The notes beneath the pieces are model-generated. The model saw nothing but the letters and a program-made list of their open reading frames with translations. It did no database searches and had not been told where the DNA came from. A stretch of DNA of 64,000 bases, taken from positions 7,564,001-7,628,000 of the forward strand of contig OX467082.1 in assembly GCA_950106755.1 (NCBI GenBank), given 5' to 3'. This stretch comes from Climacium dendroides (Eukaryota > Streptophyta > Bryopsida > Hypnales > Climaciaceae). Below are positions 24,091-36,480 of the stretch, piece by piece. The first letter of the stretch is position 1; the number at the start of each line of letters is the position of its first letter. The translations under genes and the position numbers were made by a program.

Positions 24091-24318
24091 CACTATAAGA
24101 AACCAAAATTTATTGATGTCAAAAGGAACGGATTTTAGGTGATATTGAAAAAAACAAACCCATGTTTTTATGTCAATAATGATGTCCAATATAACATCAA
24201 TGGACATCGTTGTTGACATAAAAACATAGGGTTTTTTTTTTATGTCGCCTTTGATGTCACCTAAAATCCGTTCCTTTTGATGTCAATCCGTCACGTAAAA
24301 TAAGGTTTTCTTATAGTG
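24091..24318. mobile_element. Non-autonomous CACTA fold-back element (228 bp)
   Basis: It begins CACTATAAGAAACC and ends GGTTTTCTTATAGTG, near-perfect inverted ends of the CACTA superfamily. It is flanked by a 3-bp direct repeat AAC (24088–24090 and 24319–24321), the expected CACTA target duplication. Almost the whole element is a fold-back: the left arm (GGAACGGATTTTAGGTGA) is matched by its complement near the right end, and a second inner pair surrounds the centre. It has no coding capacity, so it would need a transposase in trans. Confidence 0.9.
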
Positions 24319-24321
24319 AAC

Positions 24322-26085
24322 GATACACGAGTCACTTAGTGGTATTTTCATGCCATTAGGAGTAATTGTGCTTTCTTGTGCTACGACATAATTGAAGGAT
24401 AAAACTAGTGCAAGGGTTTAGGGATTGTCATCAATTTCAAGTTACTTGTTTTTTGGATTCGAGTTCAAACATTCAATGCTTCATTTCAATGTTTGGATTT
24501 AGGAATTGAAATCAAATACCTCTTCTTTTATTTTTGGGTTTAGATTGTTTTTAAAAATAAATAAAATTGGTTACTATAATTATTTTGGAAAAAAATCGAA
24601 TACAATTTGTTTTATTTTTGGATTCAAGTTAAGTGGTTCTTTTGATGATTGTAATCTAGACATCTACTTATGTTTGGAATTGAAGTAAAATACAATCATT
24701 TTTTGCTTGCAGAAAAGTTCAACAGTTTTGGGTTTGGTAATAGGATAGTACATCAAGTTTCAACCTCTAAAATCCTACTTTAATTTGAGCTCACCATGAG
24801 CAATGGAACTCGTAAGCACTAATTGTAGTTAACATATCTCATGTGGGTTGTTGTACCTCCTACCACCTCATATGTATATAATGAGCTCCTCTTTCTACCC
24901 TAAAATTGAAAATAAGATGATAAATTATTTTTCTTAGATATTGTATGTAACCAAATTTTTTTCCATATCTAACTGTAGAATATTGTATTAGAGTAGTATA
25001 AAAATGTTTGGACAAAATCCCTAGAAATTTGAGCAAGTAGATTGCAAGGTAGTTATGTTCAACCCCTGAAGGCCTAACAATGTTTTGACAATGAAATTCT
25101 CCAATGAATCTTTCCACTTTGATATTTTTTTGTGTATGGGATGTATTTGAAATTCTTTATAGAAGCGTACAAAAAAGAAGACTACTATGTCTAGGATAGT
25201 AGGATGTGTGGAATTAATTATAAAAAATGTTGACCGTTGGATTTTTAGATAATAACAATTTTGGAATTTGGATGATCAATTGTGTAGGCAAAAATTGCAG
25301 CTTTTGGAGAAGAAAAATTATAAGAAGATGAATAGTGCTTTCCCCCCTTGGAAAAAAATTGTTTTGGAATCTAAGGCAAATGCAGTATTTTTTAATTTTT
25401 AAGAATGAGAAATAAAAAATTCTCTCAAATTTATACAAATTTTGAAACAAAACGAGTAGAAAGTCAAAATTAACCAAATTGGATCCTACCCAAAAAATTT
25501 ATATATGCATTTTTTTTTTAAATTTAATGATTAATAGCATAATGTTTGGAACATTAGCATGATGTTTGGAAGATTCTAAAAAATTTGGAATCAGTCCAAT
25601 TATTTTTGTGTTCTTAACCTTTAAAGTCCCAAAGTCCCTACAAGGGTCGGGGACTCTTAGGATTTTGGACTTCAGAAATTAGTAAACGTACAGATGAGGA
25701 TGGGTTCATTTTCAATGAGTACAAAGAACACTTCAAGTCAATCCGACCTGAAGTTGAGGGATGTACTCAATTTTCAAACGTATACTTCCTCAGCGATCAA
25801 AAATTAAATAAGGCAAGGGTCAGGCATTTCAGGTCAATTTGACCTGAAAATAGAATTCACATATATCTAAATTTATAAACAATTCTAATGATTTCAATTA
25901 TAGTTGAATCTTAGGCTTCAAAAAATGGGTTTATTGGTGTCATAGATGTAGCTATAGCATTTGATCATTCAAATCGAGTCGACCTAAATATGAATGAGAC
26001 TACATGATCTAAGCTTTAATTTACTTCCCTTGTTTCACATTGCATTTTTCGGGTATCCATAGATACTACGGATGATCCTGATGAC
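24322..26085. other. AT-rich intergenic DNA
   Basis: No gene is recognisable. It contains a diverged copy of a repeat also present at 44.8–45.3 kb (annotated separately), and several poly-A/T tracts. Confidence 0.5.
25075..25630 (-). repeat. Dispersed AT-rich repeat, copy 1
   Basis: The minus strand aligns with the plus strand of 44765–45310. For example, CCAATTTGGTTAATTTTG followed by a C-T-T-T-C-T-A run, and ATTCCAAATTTTTTA, occur in both, in the same order and spacing. By eye the identity is high but not perfect, with small indels. Ends are approximate; no terminal repeats were recognised. Confidence 0.75.
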
Positions 26086-28590
26086 ATGGACGTGTCATCG
26101 AGTTCTGAATCTAGTGAATTTAGACATGATGAAGAAGATTTTATGGCATTTTCAAAAGACAAATTTCAGAATGTCGAAGCAATGAATGTTGGGGTCCCAG
26201 AATGCAAAGGTCTACCGTGTCAGCTTTGGAATACTCGGGTTGTCACCTTGTACAATGAGGTTGGAGTGCTTGTGGGTGAAGGTGTTTGTTACAGTGTGAA
26301 CTTTGACCTTGTTCTAGGTGCCAATGGCCCTCTTGGTGACACCCATGTGGTGATTACATCTCCAAAACGCATAGCAAAAAGGACCTACCGGATAAACAAG
26401 TGTGCTCATTGTTGGCTTGGCCTATCCATCTTGTCTATTGTCGTGGAGCTAGCCTTAAAGACCATGAGGCTAGGGACAACTTCAACCATTTCCAATAGGC
26501 TTTTTTGAATCTGCCCTCTTTGACGTCTTTCAAACTATACACAAGTATCATTCGAAATGCGCCCTGCAAAGCAAGTTTGAAATTGAAGGAGTTGCTTACT
26601 CAGGATTCCATCTACGCAATGTCTATCAATTTATGTTGTAGTCAGAACTACATTCAACCATTTCCTAGGGATAAGATTCGAGTCTTTCGTGAACGCATGT
26701 ATCGCAACTCCATGTTCAAGCACAGGGCCTACATGAAAATGGATGTGTATAGACAGGTGCATGTTGACGAGTGTGGTAGACGAATGGTGTCAATTGACAA
26801 CACACCAGTATGTATGCGAGCGTGGATGCATATAGCTAGGGTCCCTGAGGCCACATTCTATCGCTACCAATCGTACATGAGGCCTGGTTGAGAGGCAAAG
26901 GACCATGGCAAATTGGCAATAAGGGAACAGTGAAGCCAAAGAAGCACATTCAACAAGCTATAGCAACATTGAAGTACATTCTAGAAAAAGAAGCAGATCA
27001 CATGCCTCATTGTACGAAAACCCTGAAGTCAGGAGAGAAAGTTGTGGCCAAGATCCTACCTTCTACCTTCCAGTGGAAGGGTAAGATGAAAAGAATTCAA
27101 TGATGTCAATGTTGTTTTTGGATTGAGTGAGGTGTTAGCTTTGAACTTAAATAAGATTAGATGCTGTAAGTTCCTAGAGTATGAGGTGAAGAAGCCTGGA
27201 GACAATTTAATTTGCGTAGTGTGGCACATGTGACAAATTGCAATACCTCAAGAAAAGTGCTATAAGTGGGTCTCACAATGAACTGAAGTTTTCTTGGAAG
27301 TTGAATAGGCACATTGAGATTGCTTGAGCCATCAAAAGTTGTATTATGCAAATCGTCACCATTCGGTAACTTTTCCACATGAATGCCTCATAGTTATGCA
27401 CGACAAGATGGATCATGTAAAGACTGCTTCTTCAGTCTTTTCCCACAAGAGTAAAGAACTTGATGGCCTTGTGAAATTACCTGTGTCTATCACTGGTATG
27501 ATTGCTCATGGTCATGGAGATGTGCGTTACGCACATTACAGTTTGGATCCTTTAAACACCATTCAAACTATACAATTGGTTCTATGGCAAAGTTGTAAGT
27601 TGCGGAATCTGGAATTGCCATCAAAGTCTTCTTCTCGGCAATTATTTTTTGGGTCAGGGTCTTCAAATTTGTTCAGGGCGGTGTTACAGGGTAAAGAGAT
27701 GTGCAATGTATCACTGCCACCACCTCCAATGAATGCAGTTTTAGCAATGCCTTTATCTTCTATTTTGAACGTGCAAATGGACAATGCCACTAGTGACAAC
27801 ACAAACAAATATGTTTTTTGTTTCTGGTCTCTACTTGTTGCTAGTAAGATCTTCAGAGAAGTGTATGTCAACTTTATGATTGTTGGTTACACACACGACA
27901 ACATTGACACATTGTTTAAAAGATGGAGCATATTGTTGAAGAAGGAAAACTTTCCAACAATCCTGACACTCATGAAGTCATTCATGGATGTTGAATCCAT
28001 TCCTACTATCCCTCACCTCATAGAGGAGGTGCTTGATTTCAAGCATTTTATTGCAAGAAAATGAATGGATGGTGATGAAATCCTTGTGGGGCACATAAGA
28101 CCGCAACAAGTGAAACTTTACCTTGACTCTACTAGATGCCTAGTCATGAAGTACAAGTTGAAGTGCACGAATGAAAACTAGTTAGGCAGGCATGGTCAAG
28201 CTATTAAGTTGTGGAAAGAAGACGATGAAGGACAAAGTCTATGGCCATGTGGTGTGCCTTTGCTAGTACCACTCAAGTCAATGAAAGGTGTCAATGACAT
28301 TGTCAAAGGTTTATCAGGATTCATAAACTATTGGGACAACTTATGCAAAGTAGATGTGAGTGGAGAACATCGTAGGCGCTATGAGAATGTGGTGCGCTAT
28401 TGGCATAGTGTGAAGGCAACTCTTCAAGAGTCGCTTCCTGTTTCTAGTGCTCTAAAAGACGGTTTCTAGCCAACTACTCGTATTCAAGCGACAGAAGTTG
28501 ATCATTTAGACGAAGATGGCGAAGATCTTGAGGAACATGGAGAAGATGAGCCTTATGTTGGATCCTGGAGAAATCATCCACAACCATTGT
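26086..28590 (+). pseudogene. DUF7869-type plant transposon protein, decayed
   Basis: The best-preserved part (27324–28064) contains HGHGDVRYAHYS, then VQMDNATSDNTNKYVFCFWS, FREVYVNFMIVGYTHDNID, and IPHLIEEVLDFKHFI. This combination is what I know as the DUF7869 domain of transposon-like proteins common in bryophytes. The pairs D-N-A-T and T-H-D-N-I-D look like catalytic-core acidic motifs. Upstream pieces (26086–26508, 26505–26891, 26888–27103) are in shifted frames, and downstream pieces share the 27324 frame but follow stops at 28062 and near 28180. The copy is dead. Terminal repeats were not found. Confidence 0.65.
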
Positions 28591-28639
28591 GACATCTCAT
28601 ACTTTTGATTTTTTTTCATTTACCTTTTGAGTGGAACAG

Positions 28640-29122
28640 AAACTAGAAACAGGTATCCGAATCCAGCTAAAGGGAGGGAGATAAATCAAAAATAGTCACA
28701 AGAGAACCTTACGGAACTAATCCGGTTCTAGGTAGAAGCGGACCGGATTGGATCTCCAACTGGAAGGAAATTCCAACCAGATTCTCCTTGACCGGATTGG
28801 AAAGAACCGGATGACAAGGACTAGACCGGATGTCCGACCTCTCATAATGACCAATCCAGGGCGTCAGGACTATATAAGGCCTGACCCTGCCCATTTTCAG
28901 GTCTCTTGTTTTTACGTGTTGTCGTTTTCCTGTCTTAGCGCCTGAGCTTTTCTGTTTGCGGCGGCGAGGAGCAGAGAGTACGAGAGGGCCCGGTAGTGAG
29001 TGAGAGGTGTGAGACGGAGAGATCGCCTCCGGGCGCGAGTGGATGAGACTAGAGCGCTAGCGGATACGGAACATTGAGAGGCTGAGAGTATGAGCGCGTA
29101 AGGAGGTTGGTTTGCAGGTGGA
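28640..29122 (+). promoter_or_regulatory. Leader of gag-like element D, with TATA box
   Basis: This stretch is dense in CCGGAT/ACCGG motifs and ends with TATATAAGG at 28871–28879, about 250 bp before the coding part. The sequence after it is GC-richer and could be a transcribed leader. It is the likely promoter and 5' end of the element coding at 29.1–30.8 kb. Confidence 0.45.
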
Positions 29123-30786
29123 GTGGAAGACCAGAGTGTGAGCGCTCCCTCGTTAGGTCAGAAGAGAGTGAATCCGGGTAGAGACACCCTCATGCCGCGG
29201 CTGAACCGTAAGAGACTAGGCTCTAGCACCCCACCTCCGAGTGAAGTGAAGTTGAAAAAGGTAGTTCCAGTCATGCCAACCAAGGAACCGGAACAGGGAG
29301 AACTCAGGGAGGACTTAGCATCCATGGGTTGTCAGGGATTAGCCTTGAAACCTTGGGGTTTCAAGGATGAGAGAATGATTAGGGAGCTTCTGGGTGGCGT
29401 ATCGAACGAGTTCGATAACACCCTAAGAGGGAATCCGGTTCAGTGGACTGAGGATTTGTGGTGAGCCGTCTACGGATTCCGGACGGGAGGACTCGGGCTT
29501 GCCAGCCGGAAGGATGATTACATCCAGGGCAAGTTCGGAAGTGTTATGAATCCAAAGGATGGCTACGCGGTAGAGGACTGTATCGATGACCGGGAGCGTC
29601 GCCTGCTGTAGTTCCTCGTTCCGGTCCTGCATCCGGAAAAGCCGACCAGGGTGACCATCACCCTGGGTAACACAATTTTCGGAGCGTTGTGTGGAAACCG
29701 GAAAGTAGACTGGGGTCGGATCTTCTTTGATCTGGTGTCCCAGCTTACTACGAGAGTGGAGAAAAGTAGGGCTACCCCACTGTGCCCTTACGTGTACCAC
29801 CTCTACCAACAACAGGAACTGTTGACAGAAGTGGAGATGAAGGTTTGGAAGGCCCAAGAGCGGACCATGAAGTATGGTCAATCCGAGTCTGACCAGGAAG
29901 CGAATTCCGGGAACGAAACCGAGGAGGAGGAGGAAGAAGAGGAAGACAAAGAGGAGGAACCGCAGTTCACTTCCAAGAGGCAGAAGACCACGCCGACCCG
30001 AAATCGAAGAATGCCTCCGGTTCAACCCCGGCCGCGCAAAGAGGAGGCTCCAGCCGGACCGGATGTGCCATCTGGATCGGAAACCGGAGATCTGCTTGAT
30101 GAGTTGGTTGGGATCCTCTGCGGAATCCGGGCGGACTGGAAAATCAAGAAGCGGACGATTGGGGAGATCGCGGAATTGATTGGAGCGGATCCGAACAATC
30201 AGCTACCACTCCGGATAGATGAGAGTGTCATCAATCCGGATGAGCTCCGGAAAATGAAGGCAGAAAGCAAGCGGCAACATGATGAGGTTGACACCTTCAA
30301 AGCCGAGCTTTCGCCTTGCTCGAGAACGCCACCACGACAAGGGAAATGGCAGAGGAAATGAAGAAGCTGGCCGCAAAGGTGAAGGATGTGCTCGGAGGAC
30401 TCGGAGCCACGATCACCAAGGCGCGCCTGTTCGAAGAGGAGGTGCACAAGGAAAAGAAGATATCCGGAACAAGGGTGGTGTACATCCTCACCGATTTTGA
30501 GGAGCAGATGGAGAAGCTCCTGTCCAAGGCTCGGGAGTCAGCGGACCGGATTGTGGAAAGCAGCCAGAAGCTGACAGAGATTCCGGTCCGGTTCTCTGAA
30601 CTTTCACTTCCGGACTTGTTTTTGAAAGAGGCAGCTCAGGAACTAGGGAAGGACAAGACACCCCAGTCCAGCAAGGCACACAAGAAGACGCCCTCAACCG
30701 GACCGCAGCCGATCAACTTAGATTCCTTGGAAACTAAGGAAGATCGCCTAGCTCCACACTCTATGGGGAACGGAATCGGAATCTAA
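29123..30786 (+). pseudogene. Gag-like transposon protein, most complete copy (copy D)
   Basis: The order of parts is: N-terminal domain with EDLASMGCQGLALKPWGF and NPVQWTEDLW; TITLGNTIFGALCGNRKVDW; an acidic run of glutamates near 29.92–29.96 kb; a Pro/Arg-rich linker; a coiled coil with ATITKARLFEEEVHKEK; and a Ser/Pro/Lys tail ending at 30786. Two in-frame stops interrupt it, TGA at 29462–29464 and TAG at 29609–29611, and the frame shifts near 30310. Comparison with copy B suggests the first stop replaces an Arg or Lys and the second a Glu. No protease, reverse transcriptase or integrase motif is visible, so it is a non-autonomous or gag-only type element. Confidence 0.62.
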
Positions 30787-31950
30787 CTGAAGTGTTCGAG
30801 CAGTTGGAGAGACCTGACGAGAGTCCTACCATCGGATCTCGAATATACGAGGCCGAATAGGAAGTGTTGTAGAAGTAGGAATTATAAAGCAGGAACCGGA
30901 TTGATAGAGTATGAACCGGAATAGAATCCGGTTAGAATAAGGTAGAATCGGATTGTCAACGCCTTCAAAGGCGGAAATCGTGTATCTACTTTTTGCTTTT
31001 TGCTTTTTGTATATAAAACAATCTCTGAGCTGGAGACTGGGAGAGTTCTTTTGGCATTTCTTTGCGTATTTTCCATTGATCTAGCTTTGTGTGTTTTTCC
31101 CGAGTATTGGCAGGAGTACACGGAGTTGGAGTAAGAGGGTATGTACGGGTGTGTTGGTAGAGTTCTCCCTTTGATGTGTCTTTCCGGTTCTAAGTACATG
31201 TGAATGGGTCATGAAGAGTTAGGAGTGGATTCCAGATCCTCAAAATCTGCAGAAGGTTTACATTCCGGGTAAGAAAGCCGTTGATTAGGCTAGGCGGATA
31301 GGGAGGGATTCCTTAGCTGTGCTAGAACTCCTGGGTGGAAAATCCGGTTGAGTATCCTGACTCTTGTGAGGTCTTACCACCGTTGTTGGTAAACGGAAGA
31401 GCTTGATAGAAGTTGAAACGGAAAGGTGCACTTGTAGCCACCTAACTTCGTACGGAACGGATTCAGCATCAAGGTCGTTGTAATATGAAAGAATCGTGCG
31501 GGAGGTCTTTGTGTGACCTGTGATCCGGATTGCTGTGAAGGACCAAACTAGATTTGGGTTAGTTAGGGGATTAGCAGATAGGAGAGTGGATCTTCAGCCA
31601 CTATAAGTCACGGAAGGAGTGGTGGGCCTACCACTTTCAAAAGCAAGCAGTGAACCCTCTAATGATAAAACAGAGGCAAAACTAAACCGGGTATGGAAGG
31701 GTGGACCGGAACAAATCCGCCCAGGAGGACACTTAGGACCGGAAGTTGTAGGGCCCTAAGTTGGGAAGTCAGTCAATAAACCGGAAAACTAGTGAAACCG
31801 AAATTAGGATAAACTCTGGTCGTAGTCTTCTGGTGGGTTTTTGGATGTTCCGGTTTTTAGAGGTAGAACCGGAAATTAGAATTTAAGGGATAATTGGGCT
31901 TAGCTCCTTGTTAGGGTTAGCTACTTTACAGGATCTCGTGGGTTCGATCT
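30787..31950 (+). other. 3' flank of gag-like element D
   Basis: CCGGAA/TCCGG-rich sequence without an open frame. The motif TAAAACAGAGGCAA at about 31666–31679 recurs in reverse at 62267–62280 near the same distance-class from the other element, supporting common ancestry of the flanks. A second TATA-like motif, GTATATAAAAC, lies near 31009. Confidence 0.45.
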
Positions 31951-32988
31951 TTAGGGTCATTTTGTTATGTTCTAGAGTGATTTTTGTGAGTATAATAAGG
32001 AAATTGCTTACTCTGTACTGCGACAACCATCCTTTAAGGTGGCTCGAGATTTATACAAAGGGTATTTTGTTGCAGTTCGCCTTGTAGATGGTGACAGCAA
32101 ACCAGTTTGGATTGCCAGAGCATTGTCTGATCCAAACTGTAACCCCAAGAAACCAAACTGTGTACTCATTTAGTACTTTCAGCCAACATCACGTAATTAG
32201 AAAATTCAAGACTTTTATGCAAGATGGGATAGTGATAGAGGTTTGCTTTGGAGGGTTGATGAAATCGAAGAACTTGTGTGGGAGACAACAAACGTTTTGA
32301 TTACAATATAGAAGTCTCAAAATAGAAGAGGTACTCGCCAATGCAGAATCAAGATCCCTATAGTTCAAATCGAAATCATCAACCAAAGTTTGGCTTCATA
32401 TACATAATATGGAGAAATCATGTACATACATTGGATGCATTTTAACTATGACATTTATATAGAAGATATTGTTTTTTTCTACATCTTATATTAAGTTGTT
32501 TTCATTGCATAAGTATTGGACACTTAATATTATAATAGATGATAGTCATTTCAGGTTTTTTTAGAAGATATAGGTTTTAGTTGATTGATTTTATTTTATT
32601 GCTTGATACTACATGAATGTTTTTAAGTGTATGTTTTGTGTTTACAAAACAATGGAATTTAAATATAGTTTTAATATAATTTTTAAAATATTCTTGAGCT
32701 TTATTTTTTCTATTTGTTTATTTGTTTATCACTAAATATATTTTATTTGAAATTACATTGCTATTGGAGAAAAAAATGTAGTGGATATATCCACTATTTA
32801 TTTGGTTAACATATAAAGCACTTGTCACATTTCCGATAGAGGGCCAGTTGGTTGTTACAACTTTCCTGCCTGTAAAGCTCACTTAGCAGTACCAAGTCAT
32901 GTTCTTTCTCTCATGCGCTCATACAAACCCAATGCGAATCGAACCCGAACCGCTTCAATGAGATGAACAACCCCTTATAATCAACCGT
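31951..32988. other. Intergenic DNA, no gene seen
   Basis: AT-rich sequence with scattered short frames lacking protein-like composition. Nothing further is supported. Confidence 0.45.
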
Positions 32989-33760
32989 CACTATTAGAAA
33001 ATGGTGTTCAAGTCAACAAAAATTTAACAATTTTTTATTGATTGAGATACTATATTGACCATTTTAATAATTTTTCCTTAATTTGAACAAGCTAACAAAA
33101 TGGTCACTAAATTTTTGTGGATTCAAATAATACAACGTTCAAATCAACAAAAAAGTTAAGACCTTTCTATTAAATAAACATGCCTCTCACATGTTGGTGA
33201 TGTAAAAGAGGTGACTTTGGTGACATACAAGAAGAAAAGACAAGCTCTTTATACAAATGGGGTGATAAAAGGTTAAAACAAACCATATGGGATATGTGAA
33301 TTATTCATAGTCTTAATTCACATATCCCATATGGTTTGTTCTACTTTCTATTACCCCATTTCTATAAAAAGATTGTCTTCTCTATTCTTCTATCACCAAA
33401 GTCACCTCTCTTTTATCACCAAATACTAACTTCTAAAAGACTTATCTCTTAAATTAATTGTAAAATTCAACTTTCTTCTAATTAAATTGTAAAATTTAAT
33501 TTTTGGTTTTGTTTATGTGTCGTTTGTAGTCTACATGGCAGTTTGTACTGAGCTGATTATTGTCTTGCCATGTGGCAGCCATTCATAGACCAAATTTTAA
33601 AATGAATTAATATTATTATTTTTCTGATTTGACGACTATAACAAAATGGACAACAGATTTTTGTTAGGTACTCTCCAAGACAACGCAACCATGGATACAA
33701 ACGCCCTCAACCTTTTTTTGTTAATTTTTTATTGACATGGTCACTGTATTTCTACTAGTG
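32989..33760. mobile_element. Non-autonomous CACTA element (772 bp)
   Basis: It begins CACTATTAGAAA and ends TTTCTACTAGTG, inverted to each other with one mismatch. It is flanked by CGT at 32986–32988 and 33761–33763, the 3-bp target duplication of CACTA elements. No transposase is encoded. A long fold-back occupies the middle (annotated separately). Confidence 0.82.
33195..33420. repeat. Long fold-back repeat nested in the CACTA element
   Basis: Two arms of roughly 105 bp are inverted copies of each other. The inner part is perfect over ACAAACCATATGGGATATG and its complement, and the outer part pairs GAGGTGACTTTGGTGA with TCACCAAAGTCACCTC. The centre is a short AT-rich loop near 33305–33315. 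It may be a separate insertion or part of the CACTA element. Confidence 0.88.
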
Positions 33761-33763
33761 CGT

Positions 33764-35560
33764 GGAGGTTATGACTTGGTGTTCAAAAGATGTCATTCTC
33801 TTCACTTATATGAATCAAAACATTTATCCTAAAACAAACTACATGTATTTGAACAATTCATCATTCAAAAGACTCTCATTTTAATGGAAATTGTACATTA
33901 CAACTAGCAAAGTTAGTGTTTGCCCGCCTAAACTAGCTAACATTACAATTCACTTTTTAGGGCCTAAACGGACAATATTATTATGAAAGGCCCTAAACCT
34001 CTCAAAATATTGAATATAGTGTTTGAAGCACCTTTTCAAGGCTACAAGTCAAACGCCAACGTTGGAATAGAAGGACTATATTGTGGTTATTCATAAGCTG
34101 ATTGACCCAATTCGCTGTGATTTTGTTGACCAATAGAACATTGTCTTTGGAATCGACAGAAAGGGCTATGAAAATGAACTTAGGAGTTACAAGAATGGAA
34201 AGGGTCAATTCACGAAGTAGGTGAGAGGAAAATTTGACACATGCTTTACAAAGGCAGTTGAATTCTTCAAGTAAAATAGGGTACAAATATTGCACCTATT
34301 AGCTTTTTTTTTTGCCTCGACTTGGTCTGGCCTTTGGAAAATGACGCCTCTTTTTGTCCTAACGACTTTGGCTATAAGAGAATGGAGTGATGAGACCAGA
34401 AATATCTTCAATGAATTGATGGCATTATTGCCACCATCGGCTGGCTTTAATGAGGTTGGCATGGCGTTGGCCACAGAAGTGTTTTGAAAATGCTTGAATG
34501 ATTCGAGCATTGAGGCCAACGAAGCCATGAATAGCGACGTCCTCAATCATCTAAGAAATGATAGATCGGCGAATGACAAGGTTGAAAATTTGTTGAAGAC
34601 GGTGGGGAAGGGCTTTGGGAGGAATTGCAGCAAGTGGGAGGCGGTCCATGGTTAGCTACCAAAAAAATAGGAAAAATGTGACTTTAAAAAAAAGTGGCGA
34701 CAAAAAAAAAACATTTATTTAAAAAAATAGAGGAGAGAAAGACAAATTCAATGGTGTCATCCAATGTTCAATTACATACTGCAATTAAAAGATATAGGCG
34801 TCGTAAGTTTGAATTTGAATTCAAGCGGCAGGAACCACGGAGTATATCCCCCCCCGTAGAAAGCTCTTCACTTCTCTTCTCTTCATAGTGTCTCCAAGGC
34901 CGCCACCAGGGAGCTCTCCACCTCTCTGTACAAACTCTCCAAGGCAGTCACCAAGCAAGGGAAGAATGGAGCAAGCAAGCAAAAAAGAAAGTTTCTCATG
35001 GGAGGCAAAAATTGGAGTTTCTTAGGGAAGGACCAAAAAATGACGTCGGGAGGTGAAAATTTCAGTTTCTCAAGGAAGGGCCAGAATTTGTTGGCGGTCA
35101 GCAGAAATTAGAGCATTCCAAGGAAGGATTAGGATTTGATAGCGGGAGTGAAGTGCTCCAACACTATTTACACATAAGTTGAAAATAGTGTTGAGGATAA
35201 AAAACAGGGAACAACACTAATTATCATCCAACTCTATTTACCAATTTTAGTGTAGTGGGAGCATGTTCCATATAAAGGGCATCTAAAACTTTTATTTGTA
35301 TATCAATTCCAAAATATTCTTCCAAATGATATTTTACACTAATTTTTCTCAAATTGTCACTTTTGGATAACACTTTGTATCTTTAGGTGTTAACCTTCAA
35401 TGAATGTATAGCTAAAAAGTGATTGATAAATGATTATAAGAAAAAATATGAAAAACAAAAAATGAACCTATTCAAAAAAAAAGTTGATAATTGGCTAACT
35501 ATCTCAATGATAGGCCCCATTCATGTAGGCTTAAGACACATGTGTTTGAGCCTCAAACCA
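33764..35560. other. Intergenic DNA, no gene supported
   Basis: Short frames on both strands around 34.0–34.9 kb have no recognisable family. A 65-bp segment at 35281–35345 resembles 50086–50150 in the same orientation, indicating dispersed repeat material. A weak inverted pair around 35.15–35.27 kb is too imperfect to call. Confidence 0.4.
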
Positions 35561-35569
35561 AGATGGATG

Positions 35570-36480
35570 ACTTTCTAGAATTCTATGCAAATGAAGAATA
35601 TACCTATTGATTCAAAAATCAAATCATATTTCACAAGGTACCTTCAAATACTATCTTATGCTTTTGAGTTTAAAACTAAGGATCCCTTTTCAGCTAAGCC
35701 AAAAGGGATCAATGGAAACAAAAATGGGAAAGATCACAATAATGTATTCCCTTCTCCAGCCAAGTCTCTAGATCAATTCTTGTCTTTGTTTGAAATGTAG
35801 TGAAAGAAGATAGTGTGCTCATAAACTAACCCTTCTAGGTCTGATTGGCCCTTTTAATAAGTTTTACGTGCCATAAAATATTTTTCCTTATTTTTCACTT
35901 GAAAAAAAAATTGATGCTATATCTAATACGAGTGGTTTTATATTTATCAAAGCATTTATGAATTACTTATGAATTTCAAAAGAATTATTAAGTAGGCACC
36001 TATTCTTGATCATAGGCCTTGCAAAATCCACATACGCACAATCTCATAAAAAGATATGGCTTGACTCAAAACAAGCATTACAGCATTCAAAAAGTAACAT
36101 ACAAGGTTCCTAAATGCAACCCTTACTAAACTTAAACTAACCCTAAACTCTTTGAACATTTATAAGAAGGCAATTGGGCAACCAATTCTCATTTAGAAAA
36201 ATTAAGTAGACACACCCTAGTTTTGAAACAAACCCTCCTTGCCTCTTACTCCATTCATTGGAAAAGTATGAACCAATATTTAAGAAATCTAAGTATACTC
36301 TCACATTGTTGGCAATCCATTTTGTACTCACTTACTGTCCATTTTAGAGCTTCCAACAAGGACTGCTTGAAGACGAGGATCTTTATCACCACCAATTCCT
36401 TGCCTCTAGTTGCTTGGCTTGCAAATGCAATACAACCTCATCCAATGACATCTTTTCTAATAACTCTGAAAAGGGCACAA
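35570..36480 (-). pseudogene. Partial duplicate of the TIR-NBS-LRR 3' end
   Basis: On the minus strand, 36475–36411 encodes SELLEKMSLDEVVLHLQAKQ, matching the C-terminus of the neighbouring LRR gene (ELLERMSLDEVVLHLEAEQ). The 3' flank at 35580–35800 also resembles 36510–36740, for example the shared TTTCAGCTAAGCCAAAAGGG. The duplicated coding part ends at an early stop. It is a decayed tandem copy of the gene's 3' end. Confidence 0.7.

Noticed and set aside
28871..31018. The two TATA-containing segments as paired long terminal repeats of element D
   Set aside because: Sequences after the two TATA motifs do not align beyond a few bases, so terminal repeats cannot be claimed.
35148..35275. Weak inverted pair that might be a MITE
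   Set aside because: Arms match only partly and no target duplication was found.
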